Assembly (NCBI RefSeq): GCF_003938655.1
Contig: NZ_RJJT01000008.1
Location: 220,995 to 284,994 of the forward strand
Reading direction: 5' to 3'
Origin: Rhizobium pisi
Lineage (GTDB): Bacteria > Pseudomonadota > Alphaproteobacteria > Rhizobiales > Rhizobiaceae
DNA: 64,000 nt
In this document: positions 8,698 through 17,030 of the stretch, piece after piece
Numbering within the stretch: position 1 is the first letter of the stretch
Layout of the letters: every line of letters starts with the position of its first letter
Notes under the pieces: generated by a model
Seen by the model: the letters and a program-made list of their open reading frames with translations, nothing else
Told to the model about the DNA's origin: nothing
The model's database searches: none
Program-made: the position numbers and the translations under genes

Positions 8698-9132
8698 TGG
8701 GGTTCTCGTCGATTGGCATCAGAGGGAATCGAAGGATGACGCAAAATAATTGTAGGAAATCTTACCGGCGATCCGGCGATCGGCAATCTATCACAGGTGA
8801 CGAACTCACATTAGAACGAAACAAACACTGGTCTAAAGCGAGGCAGATAGGCAACGGGAGTTCCGTCTGCCACCCCAATCAAGCGCACGATAAACGTGTT
8901 TCAGCTGTCGCACATGCCCGTGTGAAACAGAGCGCTTCACTGCGTCTACACCGCTGTGTTCTGCTTCGGTATTTGGAGCATGCCCCCAGTCAATCGCGCA
9001 CTGGTCTGGCTCGTGTTGGCGAAGGTCGAGTGTAGCCGTACATCCCTTCGAACGGTGCAATACAAGCCGCATTCATGGGTGTTTCCAACAAGACGCTTTT
9101 TGCTTGGCGAATTAGCGTGACTCTAGGTAAGA
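8698..9132. other. Intergenic region without recognised gene
   Basis: About 435 bases between the divergent GH94 and small exported-protein genes. I see a doubled CCGGCGAT near 8765 and an inverted repeat TGTTTCA/TGAAACA around 8898-8930, but no convincing coding frame. Promoters for both flanking genes should lie here. Confidence 0.5.
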
Positions 9133-9151
9133 CCCTCTCATTGAGAGAGGG
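9133..9151 (+). promoter_or_regulatory. Hairpin that sequesters the ribosome binding site
   Basis: CCCTCTC (9133-9139) pairs perfectly with GAGAGGG (9145-9151) over a five-base loop. The 3' arm is the only Shine-Dalgarno sequence for the ATG at 9156, so translation of the next gene may depend on melting or remodelling this stem. Confidence 0.5.
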
Positions 9152-9155
9152 CAAC

Positions 9156-9566
9156 ATGCGAAAATTATTATCGATTCTATTCAGCTCAGTTATTTTGGCG
9201 GGAACAGCGCACGCTCAAGCGAGAGTCCAGGCCACCCACAGCAACCGCTTGATCGAGAGCTATCGCGCCTATATTGGCGACGCTGATCTTTACAATTCAA
9301 ATGGGGTTAGACTTACCCAACCGTGGCAGATCATCCGACAAGACCGGGCGAATTTCCATCAGTACCATGTGCGCGATTCTGACGATCAATCAGACTCATT
9401 CTTTGCCGATCCGGTAAATCGCCAAGCTCTGGAGCAGATGCTGCGGAACGGAACGATGACGCGAGAGGCCGCCAATATGATCGTACGTGGCAACGTGTGG
9501 ATTGACGTTGATATCTACGGTGGCCAAGGGACCGGTCGATGGATCGACGTTTCTGTATCTGATTGA
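9156..9566 (+). CDS. Small exported protein of unknown function, 136 aa
   Basis: The start at 9156 gives a textbook signal peptide (MRKLLSILFSSVILAGTAHAQ) with an AHA cleavage site, so the mature protein of about 115 residues is periplasmic or secreted. It is polar, without cysteines, and I do not recognise the family. The ORF extends upstream to 9075 but that would bury the signal peptide. Base composition looks less GC-rich than its neighbours, which may indicate a recent arrival. Both neighbouring genes are on the opposite strand. Confidence 0.65.
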   Translation: MRKLLSILFSSVILAGTAHAQARVQATHSNRLIESYRAYIGDADLYNSNGVRLTQPWQIIRQDRANFHQYHVRDSDDQSDSFFADPVNRQALEQMLRNGTMTREAANMIVRGNVWIDVDIYGGQGTGRWIDVSVSD

Positions 9567-9601
9567 TATTTCCCGTAGCCGGTAGCCGCGTCGACGCATG
9601 G

Positions 9602-9634
9602 CCATATTTTGCGGCAGCTTGCTGCAAAATATGG
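9602..9634. repeat. Perfect 11-bp inverted repeat / hairpin
   Basis: CCATATTTTGC (9602-9612) and GCAAAATATGG (9624-9634) pair perfectly around an 11-base loop, between the exported-protein gene and the convergent efflux gene. There is no T-run, so it may act as an RNA-stabilising or bidirectional stop structure. The remainder of 9635-9771 shows nothing. Confidence 0.6.
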
Positions 9635-9771
9635 ATCGTTGCCTCGTGCACCACGGATATCATTGTGATGGAGCTGACCTGATCGCCTGCAAGGTTCGCT
9701 ATTGATGAGACACCTCTCGTGAAATCAATAGGTTAGGTGATTTTTCTTAGGCCGGGCTCGTCACGTGGATC

Positions 9772-11313
9772 TCATGCCGGCGCCGGGCGCCGGGCGAAAG
9801 GCACGGAGAGCAGGGCGCAGCCGGTCAGGACGGCGACTACCATCCAGGCCTCGTTGATGGCCTGGACGCTTGCCGCCGTCTGGACCAGGGGATCGAGCAT
9901 CGCCGTCGTATCCGCATCGAAGCTGCCGCTATGTCCCGATATGGTCTGAACAGGCGCGCCGACGAATGCCGCGGCCCCGACGTCGCCGGCCTGGAGGCGA
10001 GCCCAGAGGTCTTGTCCCATCGGTTCCGAGCGGGTGTAGATGATGGTGTCGATGAGGGCGATGCCGATTGCCCCGCCGAGATTGCGCATCAGGTTGAAAA
10101 GACCGCTGGCATCGGGAATGCGATCCGGCGGAAGCGTATCGAGCGCCAGCCGCGTCGGTGGCAGCAGGCAGAACATGATGGCGACGCCGCGCACGATCTG
10201 CGGCCAGAACATCGCGTCATAGTCCGAACGGGGATCCTGAAAGGCGCTCATCCCGACGCCGATTGCAAAGAGCGTGAAACCGACGGCCGACAGCAGGCGC
10301 GCATCCATGCGCTTCTCCAGCGCCACCGCGATCGGCGCCGTGACCAGCTGCGCGATGCCGGTGACCAGCATCGTCATGCCGATCTCAAGCGCATCATGCC
10401 CCCTGATGAAAGCGAGGAAGACCGGCATGAGATAGACCGAACCGAAGAGGCCGATGCCGAGGACGAAGCTCAGCACCGAGCCGACGAGGAAATTGCGGTC
10501 GCCGAAATTGCCGAGATCGACGATCGGCCTGTCTCTGCGCAGCGTTCGCCAGACGAAAATGCTTCCCGATGCAAGACACACTGTCAGCAGGCTGAGGACA
10601 TAGGCCGAGATCCAGCCGCTCGTCGGTGCTTCCTTCAGGCTGAGTTCTAGGGTCGTCAGCGCAGTCGCCATCAGCAGCAGCGACGGGCCGTCGAGATGTC
10701 CGAGCTCGGACGGATCGGGCGCCTGCCGCAGCAGGAAGCGTGCCGCGACGATGGCCGAGGCGATGCCGGGGATGACGTTGATCAGGAACAGCCAGTGCCA
10801 GGAATAGGTCTGGGTCAGCCATCCGCCGACGATCGGCCCGACGGTCGGCGCCAGCACCGCAAGCACGCCGGCAATCGTCGTAGCCAGAGCCTGGCGCTCG
10901 TTCGGGAAGAGGATGAAGACGGCTGAGAATACCGAAGGGATCAGCGTTCCGCCGGAAAAGCCCTGAAGCACGCGCCAGGCCACCAGCTCGCCGAAGTTGC
11001 CGCTTGCCGCACAGCCGGCGGAGGCGGCGACGAACAGGCTGATGGCGACGACGAACAGCCATCGCATGGTCAGCAGCCGCGTCAGGAGGCCGGTCAGCGG
11101 GATCGCCACCACTTCGGCGATGAGATAGGCCGTCTGTATCCAGCTCATCTGATCCGGACCGATATCCAGAGCGGACTGGATGGTCGGCAGCGACGTCGCC
11201 ACCACCTGGACGTCGAGAATCGCCATGAACATGCCGACGCACATGGCCATGAAGCCGAGCCAGACAATGGCGGGCGCTTTGTCAGGACGGGCAGGCCCCG
11301 GTCGTTCCAGCAT
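9772..11313 (-). CDS. DHA2 (EmrB/QacA) family MFS drug efflux transporter, 513 aa
   Basis: A hydrophobic protein with about fourteen predicted membrane helices, as expected of the DHA2 family. The first helix carries the DHA2 motif around LDVQVVATSLPTI and a later helix has the antiporter-type motif (ANERQALATTIAGVLAVLAPTVGP region). It should expel hydrophobic or cationic compounds by proton exchange at the inner membrane. No HlyD/EmrA adaptor gene is adjacent, so it would work alone or with an adaptor elsewhere. It is divergent from the amino-sugar importer operon. Confidence 0.9.
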   Translation of the reverse strand: MLERPGPARPDKAPAIVWLGFMAMCVGMFMAILDVQVVATSLPTIQSALDIGPDQMSWIQTAYLIAEVVAIPLTGLLTRLLTMRWLFVVAISLFVAASAGCAASGNFGELVAWRVLQGFSGGTLIPSVFSAVFILFPNERQALATTIAGVLAVLAPTVGPIVGGWLTQTYSWHWLFLINVIPGIASAIVAARFLLRQAPDPSELGHLDGPSLLLMATALTTLELSLKEAPTSGWISAYVLSLLTVCLASGSIFVWRTLRRDRPIVDLGNFGDRNFLVGSVLSFVLGIGLFGSVYLMPVFLAFIRGHDALEIGMTMLVTGIAQLVTAPIAVALEKRMDARLLSAVGFTLFAIGVGMSAFQDPRSDYDAMFWPQIVRGVAIMFCLLPPTRLALDTLPPDRIPDASGLFNLMRNLGGAIGIALIDTIIYTRSEPMGQDLWARLQAGDVGAAAFVGAPVQTISGHSGSFDADTTAMLDPLVQTAASVQAINEAWMVVAVLTGCALLSVPFARRPAPA

Positions 11314-11582
11314 GCGATGATCCCACGAGTACGGTATTCTCCGCCCCGATGCGAATATTCAAGCTCGATCGGCATGCCGGAGACAAAGGGCAGACCGCGA
11401 TCTCGTCGATGCCGACACCATAGTTCGGATGAGGACGGAAGCGATAGGGACCTGCCAACAGAAATCCGTCACCCCGGCCAAAACCATGCAGGTTGAATTC
11501 TGCCGAGAACCGTCCACCCAGGCGCTGCAGAAATTTGAGATCAGCAATTGACGGGTCGGCTGGAAACTGACTATCAATATTA

Positions 11583-11595
11583 AATCAATTTGATT
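11583..11595 (+). promoter_or_regulatory. Palindrome in the importer promoter region (AATCAA-T-TTGATT)
   Basis: A perfect 6-bp inverted repeat with one central base, 33 bases before the start of the binding-protein gene and inside an AT-rich stretch. Its core ATCAATTTGAT is identical to the core of the palindrome at 19641-19655, suggesting a common or related regulator. The 315-base region 11314-11628 has no recognised gene. Confidence 0.45.
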
Positions 11596-11628
11596 GACTT
11601 CAAAAATAATAACGAGGGGAACATCGAA

Positions 11629-13320
11629 ATGAGTTCGAGCAAGCGCGTATTCCGCGACATTTTCGTGCATGCAGGCTGGGCGACGGCAACGGCCCTGACG
11701 ACGCTCATCGCCTTCGGAGCGGGCAAAGCGGCCGCAGAGTCGGTGCTGACGATGCATATCGAGGAGCAGACCAGCTGGGTGCAGAACTTCAATCCGTTCG
11801 ACCTTGCCGGGCGCCGGCAAAGCACGATGGATTTCATCTACGAGCCGCTGGTCATCTTCAATGCGGAGGACGGCGGAAAGCCGGTTTTTCGTCTGGCGAC
11901 CGACTATAAATTCTCCGAGGACATGAAATCGGTCACCTATACGCTACGGTCAGGCGTGAAATGGTCAGACGGGCAGCCGCTGACATCGGCCGACGTGAAA
12001 TACACGATCGATCTCATGCTGAAGAACCCGGCGCTTGACACCGTCGGCGTCGGCGAGACCGTTGCATCAGTCGAGACGCCGTCGGCGACCGAGGTCAAGA
12101 TCAATCTCAAGGCCGTAAACTCCGATTTCCCGGAAACGCTTGCAGATCTCGCGGTCGTTCCCGAACATATCTGGAAGGATGTCTGCGATCCTGTTGCCTT
12201 CAAGAACGAGAAGCCTGTGGGGTCCGGTCCGATGACGGAGCTGCGCCGTTTCACGCCGCAGGTCTATGAGCAGTGCCGCAATCCGAACTATTGGGATGCA
12301 GCCTCGCTGCATGTCGATTGCCTCAGGCTGCCGCAGATCTCGGGCAACGACCAGATGCTTGCCATTCTCCCCGAAGGCAACATGGACTGGATCGGATCCT
12401 TCATCCCGCAGATCGACAAGACCTTCGTCGCGCTTGATGCCGATCATAACGGCTACTGGCAGCCGCCGGCCGAGACCGTCGCCTTCCAGATGAATTTCAA
12501 GAGCGGCAATGAAGGCAATCTCGAAGCCTATAAGGACCTGAACTTCCGCCATGCCTTCAGCCTCGCCATGGACCGCGCCTCCATGGTCGATATCGCAGGC
12601 TTCGGCTATCCCGTCGTCAACGAGCATGCGACCGGCCTGCCGCCGCGCTTCGAGACCTGGCGCAACAAAAATGCGGAAGGCGACAAGGATGCCTTCATGG
12701 GTTTCGATACCAAGAAGGCCAGCAAGATTCTCGACGATGCCGGCTACAAGAAGGGCGCCGACGGCTTCCGCACGACGCCGAGCGGCAAGCCGATCGCCTT
12801 CCCGATCATCGTTCCGAACGGCTGGACGGACTGGATCGATGCGGTGCAGATCGCGGTTGAAGGCCTGCGCGCCGCCGGCATCAACGCTTCCGTCGCCACA
12901 CCCGAATATGAGCAATGGCGCAAGCAGATCATCGACGGCAGCTTCGAAGTCGTCATGAATTCCCGCGCCGACGGCGCAACGCCGTTCCGCGGCTACTACC
13001 AGAGCCTTTCGACCGCCTATGGCGGGCGCATCACCGGCGCGCCGTCGCGCTATTCGAACCCGAAGCTCGACGCTCTTTTCGATCAGTATCTGAAGGCGAC
13101 GTCGGATGACGATCACAAGAAGATCTTCAACGACATCCAGATGTTGATCGCCGACGATTTCCCCGTCGTGCCCGTCTTCAACGGACCGACCTGGTACCAG
13201 TTCTCCAGCAAGCGCTTCACCGGCTGGGTTACCGACAAGGAGCCCGTCATGAATCCGGAGGATCATGACAACAACCGCATGCGCCTGATGCATCTGCTGC
13301 GCCTCAAGCCGGTCAGCTGA
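11629..13320 (+). CDS. ABC transporter solute-binding protein, peptide/oligosaccharide type (SBP_bac_5), 563 aa
   Basis: The start at 11629 follows AGGGG. The first 40 residues form an export signal ending near GKAAAES. The mature part is a DppA/OppA-like binding protein (FIYEPLVIF, YTLRSGVKWSDGQPLTSADVKYTIDL). It would capture the substrate in the periplasm and pass it to the two permeases just downstream. Family membership alone suggests peptides. The GH20 beta-N-acetylhexosaminidase at the operon's end makes amino-sugar oligosaccharides a better guess, as in chito-oligosaccharide importers of the Opp type. Gap to the next gene is 19 bases. Confidence 0.9.
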   Translation: MSSSKRVFRDIFVHAGWATATALTTLIAFGAGKAAAESVLTMHIEEQTSWVQNFNPFDLAGRRQSTMDFIYEPLVIFNAEDGGKPVFRLATDYKFSEDMKSVTYTLRSGVKWSDGQPLTSADVKYTIDLMLKNPALDTVGVGETVASVETPSATEVKINLKAVNSDFPETLADLAVVPEHIWKDVCDPVAFKNEKPVGSGPMTELRRFTPQVYEQCRNPNYWDAASLHVDCLRLPQISGNDQMLAILPEGNMDWIGSFIPQIDKTFVALDADHNGYWQPPAETVAFQMNFKSGNEGNLEAYKDLNFRHAFSLAMDRASMVDIAGFGYPVVNEHATGLPPRFETWRNKNAEGDKDAFMGFDTKKASKILDDAGYKKGADGFRTTPSGKPIAFPIIVPNGWTDWIDAVQIAVEGLRAAGINASVATPEYEQWRKQIIDGSFEVVMNSRADGATPFRGYYQSLSTAYGGRITGAPSRYSNPKLDALFDQYLKATSDDDHKKIFNDIQMLIADDFPVVPVFNGPTWYQFSSKRFTGWVTDKEPVMNPEDHDNNRMRLMHLLRLKPVS

Positions 13321-13339
13321 GTCTGACGAGGGAGCGGAA

Positions 13340-14320
13340 ATGCGCGTTTCGAGCCGGCGCCTTGGCGTCTATGCGGTCGCCCTGGCGTTCGCCATCGTCG
13401 TGAACTTCATTCTTCCCCGGCTCATGCCGGGGAGCCCGGTCGATGCCATGGTCGCCCAGCTCGGTCCACGGGCGACGCCGGCCGCGGTCGAGGCGATCAA
13501 GGCGCGCTTCGGCGCGGTCGACCAGCCGATGCTCTGGCAATTCGTCGATTACCTCAAGGGGCTTGCTACCTTGGATCTCGGCGTCTCGGTCAAATATTAT
13601 CCCCAGACCGTCGTCCAGGTTCTCGGCCGTTCGACGCTCTGGACGGTCTTCCTCGTCACGACCGCGATCGTCTTTTCGCTCTGCGTCGGCGTCGTGCTGG
13701 GCGCGGTTTCGGCCTGGCGCCGCGGCGGGCGTTTCGACACGATTGTCTCGCCGCTCTCGGTGATCATGATATCGGTGCCGCCGGTCATCGTGGCGCTGAC
13801 GACGCTTTTCGTCTTCGCAGTGTCGTTGCGCTGGTTTCCGGTGGGCTACGCTTACGATCCGAACCTCGATCCCTCATTCAATTTCACATTCGTTGGCAGC
13901 GTGTTCATCCATGCGATCCTGCCGGTCCTGACGCTTTCACCGTTCCTGATCGGCGAATTCCAGACGACGATGCGCTCGTCGATGATCTCGGTGCTCGGCG
14001 AGGACTATGTGACCATGGGCCGCGCCAAGGGGCTCAGCCACCTCACAGTCATGTTCAGCTACGGCGCGCGCAACGCCATGCTTCCCGTGCTGACCAACCT
14101 GGCGCTGATGCTCGGCGCCGTCTTCGGCGGCTCGATCGTCACCGAGATCGTCTTCAACTATCCCGGCTTGGGATTGACCCTCTATACCGCAAGCATCGCC
14201 CGCGATTATCCCGTCATCCAGGGACAGTTGCTGCTGATGACACTCGCGACCCTCGGCGCCAATTTCCTCGTCGACATCATCTACGGGCTCGTCGATCCCA
14301 GATTGCGGGAGGCCGTTTAA
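13340..14320 (+). CDS. ABC transporter permease, DppB type, 326 aa
   Basis: An inner-membrane protein with about six helices and the BPD_transp_1 domain. Its EAA-like coupling loop lies around LGEDYVTMGRAKGLSHLTVMF. The N-terminal VNFILPRLMPGSPVDAMV segment is typical of DppB/OppB proteins. It forms the translocation channel with the next gene, whose start codon shares its last base (TAATG), indicating translational coupling. Confidence 0.93.
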   Translation: MRVSSRRLGVYAVALAFAIVVNFILPRLMPGSPVDAMVAQLGPRATPAAVEAIKARFGAVDQPMLWQFVDYLKGLATLDLGVSVKYYPQTVVQVLGRSTLWTVFLVTTAIVFSLCVGVVLGAVSAWRRGGRFDTIVSPLSVIMISVPPVIVALTTLFVFAVSLRWFPVGYAYDPNLDPSFNFTFVGSVFIHAILPVLTLSPFLIGEFQTTMRSSMISVLGEDYVTMGRAKGLSHLTVMFSYGARNAMLPVLTNLALMLGAVFGGSIVTEIVFNYPGLGLTLYTASIARDYPVIQGQLLLMTLATLGANFLVDIIYGLVDPRLREAV

Positions 14321-15222
14321 TGAGCTTCACGCCGTGGCCTATCCTCAAGCAGAAGAAGGCGCTCGCCGGTCTCATCATCATTGCCGTCCTGTGGCTGATG
14401 GCACTATTTGCGCCGGTGATCGCGCCCGGCGAGCCCGGCGCGCGCGTTGGCCGCTCGCATCAGCCTCCGTCAATCGAACATGTCATGGGCACCACCAAGA
14501 TGGGGCGGGATGTCTATCGCCAGTTCGTCTGGGGCGCCCGCAGCTCTCTGTCCGTCGGTTTCGCCACGGGGATCGCCATCACCGTTCTCGGCACCGCGAT
14601 CGGCCTTGTCGCCGGCTATGCCGGAGGCAGGACGGATGCCGTGCTCGATCTTGCGACGAATGCCGTGCTGGTCGTCCCGAACATGCCGCTTCTGATTCTG
14701 CTCGCCTCCTTTGCCGGTACGGTGGGACCGATGACGATCATGACGATCATCGCGCTGACCTCCTGGCCCTGGGGCGCCCGCATGACGCGTTCGCAGACAA
14801 TGGCGTTGCGCAATCGCGATTTCGTCACGGCCTCCAAGATGATCGGAGAACCGGCCTGGCGCCTCATCTTCGTGGAAATCCTGCCGAACCTGACGACGCT
14901 GATCGGGATCAACCTCGTCGGCAGCATCATCTACGCAATCGTCGCCCAGACGACGCTCGAATATCTCGGCTTCGGCGATCCGCTGAAAGTCTCCTGGGGC
15001 ACCATGCTCTACAATGCCCAGAATTCCTCGGCGATCATGGTCGGCGCGTGGTGGGACATCGGGGTACCAGCGCTCGGCATCGCGGTGACGGGGCTCGGCC
15101 TTGCGCTTTTGAATTTCACCTTCGACGAGATCGCCAACCCGCAGCTTCGCTCCGGCCCGGCGCTGACGCGCTGGTTCCGCCTCACCCGCGCCCGCAACAG
15201 GGAACTGGAGCTCGGCCGATGA
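14320..15222 (+). CDS. ABC transporter permease, DppC type, 300 aa
   Basis: The partner permease, with an N-terminal cytoplasmic piece and first helix, the conserved MGTTKMGRDVYRQFVWGARSSL segment (shortened here to its key residues GRD and ARSSL), and a coupling loop near RNRDFVTASKMIGE. About six membrane helices. It overlaps the following ATPase gene by four bases (ATGA). Confidence 0.93.
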   Translation: MSFTPWPILKQKKALAGLIIIAVLWLMALFAPVIAPGEPGARVGRSHQPPSIEHVMGTTKMGRDVYRQFVWGARSSLSVGFATGIAITVLGTAIGLVAGYAGGRTDAVLDLATNAVLVVPNMPLLILLASFAGTVGPMTIMTIIALTSWPWGARMTRSQTMALRNRDFVTASKMIGEPAWRLIFVEILPNLTTLIGINLVGSIIYAIVAQTTLEYLGFGDPLKVSWGTMLYNAQNSSAIMVGAWWDIGVPALGIAVTGLGLALLNFTFDEIANPQLRSGPALTRWFRLTRARNRELELGR

Positions 15223-16034
15223 GCGACAATCTTCTTGAGATCGAAAAGCTCAATGTCGACTATCTCGTCGACAAGGGAGAATTCCGCGCCGTCAAGGACG
15301 TCTCCTTCCATATCGGCCGCGGCGAGATCTTCGGGCTTGCCGGGGAATCCGGCTGCGGCAAGAGCACGATCGCTTATGCCATCACGCGTCTTTCCAAGGC
15401 GCCCGCCTGGATCAGCGGCGGCAGCATCCGGCTTACCGGACAGGATCTCCTGAGGCTGCCGGAACGCGAGCTGCAGAAAATCCGCTGGAAGCGCATCGGC
15501 ATGGTCTTCCAGAGCGCGATGAATTCGCTCAATCCGCTGATGCGGGTCGAGGCGCAATTCCATGACGTTCTGCGCCGGCACACCGGTTGTTCGCATGAGG
15601 AATCCAGAGCCCGGGCCGAGGAGATGTTCCGCCTCGTCGGCATTCCCACGCATCGCATCGGCGATTATCCGCACCAATTCTCCGGCGGCATGCGCCAGCG
15701 CATCGTCATCGCGATCTGCCTGGCGCTAAGACCGGAACTCATCATCATGGACGAGCCGACGACGGCGCTCGACGTGGTCGTGCAGCGGGAGATCCTCGAA
15801 CAGGTCGTCGATCTGCAGCGGAGCTATGGTTTCTCGGTGCTCTTCATCACCCATGACCTGCATCTGATGGCGCAGCTCTGCCAGCGCATCGGTGTCATGC
15901 TGAAGGGTGAACTCGTCGAAGTGGGGGACGTTCGCCAGGTCGCCCAGGCGCCGCGGCACGAATATACCAAGAAGCTCTGGAATGCCATTCCACAGCTTCC
16001 CGGCAATCCGCATCTATCGGGAGTCGTGGCATGA
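15219..16034 (+). CDS. ABC transporter ATP-binding protein, DppD type, 271 aa
   Basis: Starts at the ATGA overlap with the permease gene. Walker A GESGCGKST, signature FSGGMRQR and Walker B IIMDEPTTALD are all intact, followed by the switch His in FITHDLHL. It energises import together with the next ATPase as a heterodimer. It lacks most of the C-terminal oligopeptide extension of typical DppD proteins, ending soon after the HEYTKKLWNAIP region. Confidence 0.93.
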   Translation: MSDNLLEIEKLNVDYLVDKGEFRAVKDVSFHIGRGEIFGLAGESGCGKSTIAYAITRLSKAPAWISGGSIRLTGQDLLRLPERELQKIRWKRIGMVFQSAMNSLNPLMRVEAQFHDVLRRHTGCSHEESRARAEEMFRLVGIPTHRIGDYPHQFSGGMRQRIVIAICLALRPELIIMDEPTTALDVVVQREILEQVVDLQRSYGFSVLFITHDLHLMAQLCQRIGVMLKGELVEVGDVRQVAQAPRHEYTKKLWNAIPQLPGNPHLSGVVA

Positions 16035-16951
16035 AAGCGGAGGCAAGTCCGGTCGTCGCCGAAGCCGTGATCCGGCTTGAGGACATCACGCGCAATTTCG
16101 GTCCGGTGCGCGCGCTGAAAGGCGTATCCTTCTCACTCGTTCCCGGTCGGGCATTGGCGCTCGTCGGTGAATCCGGCTGCGGCAAGACGACCTGCGCCCG
16201 CATCATCGCCCGGTTGGACAAACCGACGGGCGGCAGGCTGTTTTTCCGCGGGCAGGAACTCCGCGGCGAAGCGAAGGACGAGCATCGGTACCGCCGGGAG
16301 GTGCAGATGGTCTTCCAGGATCCGTTCTCCTCGCTCAATCCGGCCTTCACGGTCAGCCATCATCTGGCGCGGCCTCTGCAACTGCATCGACAGAGCGGCT
16401 CCGGGGCGGATCTTGCCGGAGAGATTGCCCGCCTGCTGGCAAGCGTCGGGCTGGAGCCTGATCTGACCCGGCAGAAATTCCCGCATGAACTTTCGGGCGG
16501 GCAGCGCCAGCGCGTCAACATCGCCCGTGCGCTTGCCGTCGCACCCAGCGTGCTGGTCGCCGACGAACCGACCTCGATGCTCGATGTCTCTATCCGCAAG
16601 GATATTCTCGATCTGCTCGCCAGAGTGAAACGCGAGAACGATCTCGCCATGCTCTACATTACCCACGACATCGCGACGGCAGCGCATGTGGCCGAGGAGA
16701 TCGTCGTCATGTTCGCCGGCCAGATGGTCGAATGGGGCGACACCGATACGGTTCTCTCCGATCCCCGCCATCCCTATACGCGGCTATTGCTTTCCGCCGT
16801 TCCCGACGGCAGCCGGCCGTTCGTGACGGGTGGGAGCGCGCGTTTCCTCGAACAGGCGGAAAAGGTACGCTCGCTGTGCCGTCCTGAATCGATCGTCATC
16901 GAACAGGTCGGCCCCAATCATTTCATACGCGCGCTCGGCGTTCCCGGTTGA
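16031..16951 (+). CDS. ABC transporter ATP-binding protein, DppF type, 306 aa
   Basis: The second ATPase of the importer, overlapping the first by four bases. Walker A GESGCGKTT, signature LSGGQRQR, Walker B VLVADEPTSMLD and switch His in YITHDIAT are intact. The C-terminal HPYTRLLLSAVPDGS segment is the usual oligopeptide-transporter tail. Five consecutive genes with overlaps or very short gaps make one importer operon. Confidence 0.93.
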   Translation: MKAEASPVVAEAVIRLEDITRNFGPVRALKGVSFSLVPGRALALVGESGCGKTTCARIIARLDKPTGGRLFFRGQELRGEAKDEHRYRREVQMVFQDPFSSLNPAFTVSHHLARPLQLHRQSGSGADLAGEIARLLASVGLEPDLTRQKFPHELSGGQRQRVNIARALAVAPSVLVADEPTSMLDVSIRKDILDLLARVKRENDLAMLYITHDIATAAHVAEEIVVMFAGQMVEWGDTDTVLSDPRHPYTRLLLSAVPDGSRPFVTGGSARFLEQAEKVRSLCRPESIVIEQVGPNHFIRALGVPG

Positions 16952-16980
16952 AGGATGCCGGAATGCTCAAGACCTGATTT

Positions 16981-17020
16981 TCAAAAGCCCGATCGTCAAA
17001 AGGGCCGATCTTCAAAAGGA
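16981..17020 (+). repeat. Three imperfect tandem copies of a 15-16 base unit
   Basis: The unit TCAAAAGGSCCGATC occurs at 16981 and 16996, and its first nine bases again at 17012 where it supplies the AAGGA ribosome binding site of the GH20 gene. Likely slippage-generated; expansion or contraction would move the site but not the reading frame. Confidence 0.6.
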
Positions 17021-17030
17021 AAGAGTGACC

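Noticed and set aside
14334..16034. A 566-codon plus-strand frame starting inside the DppC-type permease
   Set aside because: Only the part from 15219 encodes the DppD-type ATPase; the rest is a wrong-frame reading of the permease gene.
16981..17020. Short repeats resembling a CRISPR array
   Set aside because: The copies are directly adjacent with no spacers, are only 15-16 bases, and no cas gene is present.
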